From the NCBI RefSeq assembly GCF_034424625.1, contig NZ_CP139976.1:3100001-3164000 (forward strand): 64,000 nt of DNA, written 5' to 3'. Position numbers and translations under genes: made by a program. Numbering within the stretch: the stretch's first letter is position 1; each line of letters starts with the position of its first letter. Below are positions 61,353 to 64,000 of the stretch, piece by piece. The DNA comes from Janthinobacterium lividum (lineage in GTDB: Bacteria > Pseudomonadota > Gammaproteobacteria > Burkholderiales > Burkholderiaceae_D). Below the pieces are notes generated by a model that saw nothing but the letters and a program-made list of their open reading frames with translations, did no database searches and was not told the DNA's origin.

Positions 61353-63815
61353 ATGCCCAGCACAGCACCTACTTACCCATCTTCCGCTTCCCGCACATGC
61401 CGCCGCAGCGTGGCGGCGCTGACCGTCAGCCACGCCCTGTGGCTGCTCGCCGCCGGCGGCGCATTGGCCGCCGCACCTATTGCCCAGGCAGCCAATGGGG
61501 CGCGCATCGAGCTGGCGATACCCGGCGGCACCCTGGAACAGGTGCTGGTGCGCTTCGGCCAGGAGACGGGCACCATGATCTCCTACCAGGCCGCCACCGT
61601 GGCCGGCAAGCGCAGCGCCGGACTGACGGGCAGCTACAGCGTGCCCGAGGCGCTGGGCACCATCGTCGCCGGCTCGGGCTTGCGCGCCGTGCCGCAGGCG
61701 AATGGCGGCTATGTGCTCGACGTGGCAGCGGCCGAGGGCGCCCAGACCATGCCGGAGATGAAGGTCAGCGCCAGCTTTGATGCGAATGGCGCGACGGAAG
61801 GCAGCGGCTTGTATACGACGCAGACCATGCGTTCGGCCACGCGCCTGGGCCTGTCCGTGCGCGAGACGCCGCAAGCCGTCAGCGTGGTCACGCGCCAGCA
61901 GATGGATGACCAGAACCTGCAAACGGTGGAAGAGGTGCTGCAAAACGCGGCCGGCGTGGCCATCAACCGCTACGACAGCGACCGTACCTCGTTCTTCGCG
62001 CGCGGCTTTTCCATCGCCAGTTACCAGTACGACGGCATTCCCACCACGGTCGACAATGCCTACAACGTGGGTGACAGCACCCTGGACATGACGGCCTACG
62101 ACAGGGTCGAGATCGTGCGCGGCGCCACGGGCTTGCTCACTGGCGCCGGGGAGCCGTCGGCCACCATCAACCTGGTGCGCAAGCGCGCGTCATCGAAGCA
62201 GATGGCCGGGAATGCCGCCCTGAGCCTCGGTTCCTGGAACAATGCGCGCGCCAGCGCGGACCTGTCCACGCCCTTGAGCAGCGATGGCAAGGTGCGCGGC
62301 AGAGTGGTGGCCAGCTACCAGGACAGCGAATCGTATGTGCACCTGTATCACGGCAGGAAAGCCATGGCCTACGCCACCGTGGAAGCGGACCTGGCGCCCG
62401 GCAGCGTGCTGATCGCCGGCTATGAATACCAGGACAACCGCCCGCGCGGCGGCATGTATGGCGGCTTGCCGCTGTGGTATGCGGATGGCGAACGGGCCAC
62501 CTTGCCCCGTTCCGCTACGACGGCGACCACCTGGAGCCGCTGGTTCAGCACCAGCCAGACGGCGTTCTTGCGCCTGGAGCAGGACCTGGGCAAGGGCTGG
62601 AACCTGACGGCCATGCTGAATCACGGCTGGGGCAATTATTCGGCGGCCGAGCTTTTCGCCAATACCTGGCCGGACAAGGCCACGGGCCAGGGCGTGACGG
62701 GCTACACCGGGTTTTACTCGGGCACGCGGCGCCAGGACAGCGTCGACGCCTATGTGCAAGGGCCGCTGCAGCTGCTGGGGCGCACGCACGATCTGGCGTT
62801 CGGCGTTTCGGGCAGCAACCAGTTCTCCAGCAACCCGGGCATCTCGGGTGGCAGCGTCGATTACGGCAATTTCCATCAATGGCAGGGCGTGACGCCGGAG
62901 CCGGACTGGAATGACCCGAATTTCTCGCGCTGGCAGCTGCTCGATACGGTGCAGCAGCGCGGCATCTACGGCACGGCGCGCTTTTCGCTGGCCGATCCCT
63001 TGAAACTGATCGTCGGCGCGCGCTACAGCCGCTACAAGGCGGACCATGTCGATGACTGGGGCGGCAGCTACGCCTATGCCAAGCATGCCGTCACGCCGTA
63101 TGCGGGCCTGGTGTGGGATATCGATGCGCAGCATGCGCTGTACACCAGCTATAGCAAGATCTTCAAGCCGCAGGGCTACCAGGACCGGTTCGGCCGCTAT
63201 CTGGATCCCGTACAGGGAAAGAATCTGGAGGCGGGCGTGAAGGGCGAGTATTTCGGCGGCCGATTGAATGCGGCGCTGGCCGTGTTCCGCATCGCGCAAG
63301 ATGGCCTGGCGCAGGAGGATACGGGCCATTTTGTCGGCAATTCGCTGACGCAGGCGTATTTCGCGGCATCGGGCACCACCAGCAAGGGCGTGGAGCTGGA
63401 TGTGTCGGGCGAGCTGGCGCAGGGCTGGAACGTCTCGGCCAGCGTGTCGCACGCGGCGGCCGAGGACAACAAGGGCGCGCGCCTGAACAGCTATGTGCCG
63501 CAGACCCTGGCGCGCGTGTTTTCCACATACCAGCTGCCTGGCGGCTTGCGGGCGTTATCGGTGGGCGGCGGCGTGAACTGGCAGAGCGGCGCCTACCGTG
63601 ACGCCACCGGGCCGACGGGCACGCAGCGCGTGGAGCAGGGCGGTTATGCCGTGGCCAGCCTGATGGCGAAATACGCGCTGTCGCGCCAGTTGTCGCTGCA
63701 GGCGAACGTCAACAACCTGTTCGACAAGCATTACTACAGCCAGCTTGGCATGTATAACCAGGCTTACTGGGGCGCCCCGCGCAACGCCAGCGTCACCCTG
63801 CGCTACATGTTCTGA
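61353..63815 (+). CDS. TonB-dependent siderophore receptor/transducer with STN domain, system 3
   Basis: 820 residues from the ATG at 61353 (AGGA 11 bases upstream); an in-frame GTG lies at 61317. After a long signal peptide comes an STN domain (about 50-125: ELAIPGGTLEQVLVRFGQETGTMISYQ), a TonB-box-like PEMKVSA, a plug (SVRETPQAVSVVTRQQMDDQNLQTVEEVL...VEIVRGATGLLTGAGEPSATINLVRKR) and a barrel ending in VTLRYMF. Close in sequence to the receptor of system 2. Likely a ferric siderophore receptor; ligand unknown. Confidence 0.9.
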   Translation: MPSTAPTYPSSASRTCRRSVAALTVSHALWLLAAGGALAAAPIAQAANGARIELAIPGGTLEQVLVRFGQETGTMISYQAATVAGKRSAGLTGSYSVPEALGTIVAGSGLRAVPQANGGYVLDVAAAEGAQTMPEMKVSASFDANGATEGSGLYTTQTMRSATRLGLSVRETPQAVSVVTRQQMDDQNLQTVEEVLQNAAGVAINRYDSDRTSFFARGFSIASYQYDGIPTTVDNAYNVGDSTLDMTAYDRVEIVRGATGLLTGAGEPSATINLVRKRASSKQMAGNAALSLGSWNNARASADLSTPLSSDGKVRGRVVASYQDSESYVHLYHGRKAMAYATVEADLAPGSVLIAGYEYQDNRPRGGMYGGLPLWYADGERATLPRSATTATTWSRWFSTSQTAFLRLEQDLGKGWNLTAMLNHGWGNYSAAELFANTWPDKATGQGVTGYTGFYSGTRRQDSVDAYVQGPLQLLGRTHDLAFGVSGSNQFSSNPGISGGSVDYGNFHQWQGVTPEPDWNDPNFSRWQLLDTVQQRGIYGTARFSLADPLKLIVGARYSRYKADHVDDWGGSYAYAKHAVTPYAGLVWDIDAQHALYTSYSKIFKPQGYQDRFGRYLDPVQGKNLEAGVKGEYFGGRLNAALAVFRIAQDGLAQEDTGHFVGNSLTQAYFAASGTTSKGVELDVSGELAQGWNVSASVSHAAAEDNKGARLNSYVPQTLARVFSTYQLPGGLRALSVGGGVNWQSGAYRDATGPTGTQRVEQGGYAVASLMAKYALSRQLSLQANVNNLFDKHYYSQLGMYNQAYWGAPRNASVTLRYMF

Positions 63816-63819
63816 TGCA

Positions 63820-64000
63820 TCAGAGCGGCCAGACCTGCTTGGTGACGGCCACCGCGACGATGTAGGCGAATACCAGCACGGCGAGCGCGAAGGCTGCGCC
63901 GCGCACGGCCGGCGTCTTGCCGCGTTTTAGCGCGATGGTGCCCAGCACGATGTAAGCCACCAGCGCACACAGCTTGGCAGCCAGCCAGGGGTGGCTGCCC
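63820..64000 (-). CDS. SirB2-family membrane protein (5' end outside window)
   Basis: The last 60 codons are visible, read leftward and ending with TGA at 63822-63820. The translation (HPWLAAKLCALVAYIVLG, then ALKRG and a final hydrophobic helix FALAVLVFAYIVAVAVTK) matches the C-terminal half of SirB2-family inner-membrane proteins. Function is poorly defined; named after a Salmonella invasion-gene regulator. Its stop is 4 bp from that of the convergent receptor gene. Confidence 0.8.
   Translation of the reverse strand, partial: GSHPWLAAKLCALVAYIVLGTIALKRGKTPAVRGAAFALAVLVFAYIVAVAVTKQVWPL

Noticed and set aside
1..64000. CRISPR arrays, tRNA genes, insertion sequences
   Set aside because: No regularly spaced identical repeats, tRNA-like cloverleaf or transposase frame was found by reading the window; a covariance-model tRNA scan was not possible.

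Overview
This 64 kb window is high-GC, densely coded chromosomal DNA. The gene families and gene order resemble Oxalobacteraceae (Betaproteobacteria), most likely a Janthinobacterium- or Duganella-like bacterium; that is an inference from gene content, with no rRNA or marker gene to confirm it. I see no tRNA or rRNA genes, insertion sequences, prophage or CRISPR array.

Left part (1-31 kb). The window opens inside a giant filamentous-haemagglutinin-type adhesin (DUF3739 family) whose stop overlaps an ECF sigma factor that has no adjacent anti-sigma gene. A paoABC-type periplasmic molybdenum aldehyde oxidoreductase operon and a SIMPL-domain protein follow. Two complete FecI/FecR/STN-receptor cell-surface signalling systems then face each other tail to tail (17.2-25.3 kb), each with a Fur-box-like site upstream of its sigma gene. 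Next come a CorA-type transporter, two alpha/beta hydrolases, and a universal stress protein plus PHA synthase pair behind a probable FNR/ANR box.

Middle (31-38.5 kb). A LysR regulator is divergent from an MFS efflux pump, a glutathione S-transferase and a luciferase-like flavin oxidoreductase. A perfect 14-bp inverted repeat brackets the shared promoter. A DUF445 membrane protein and an APC-family amino acid permease follow.

Right-centre (38.7-59.1 kb) is the most interesting part: a locus that looks dedicated to alpha-linked N-acetylgalactosamine (GalNAc). The leftward operon encodes a SIS-domain deaminase/isomerase (AgaS), ROK kinase (AgaK), AgaZ, DeoR-type repressor (AgaR), a NagA-type deacetylase and a sugar-porter permease with an unusual periplasmic insertion, ending at a clear terminator. 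The rightward genes encode a secreted GH31 enzyme with F5/8C and NPCBM domains, a TonB receptor, an Oar-like TonB receptor, a Tat-exported GH109 alpha-N-acetylgalactosaminidase and a DUF5077/DUF3472 lipoprotein. A 138-bp promoter module carrying AgaR-like operator blocks occurs twice, before the GH31 gene and before the second receptor, and a tandem operator lies before agaS. The proposed flow is: two different alpha-GalNAcases release GalNAc outside the cytoplasm, receptors take up glycans, the permease imports GalNAc, and AgaK, deacetylase, AgaS and AgaZ convert it to tagatose phosphates. The aldolase (AgaY/KbaY) is not in the window.

Right end (59.1-64 kb). An acidic protein of unknown function, a third FecI/FecR/STN-receptor system with its own Fur-box-like site, and the 3' end of a SirB2-family gene.
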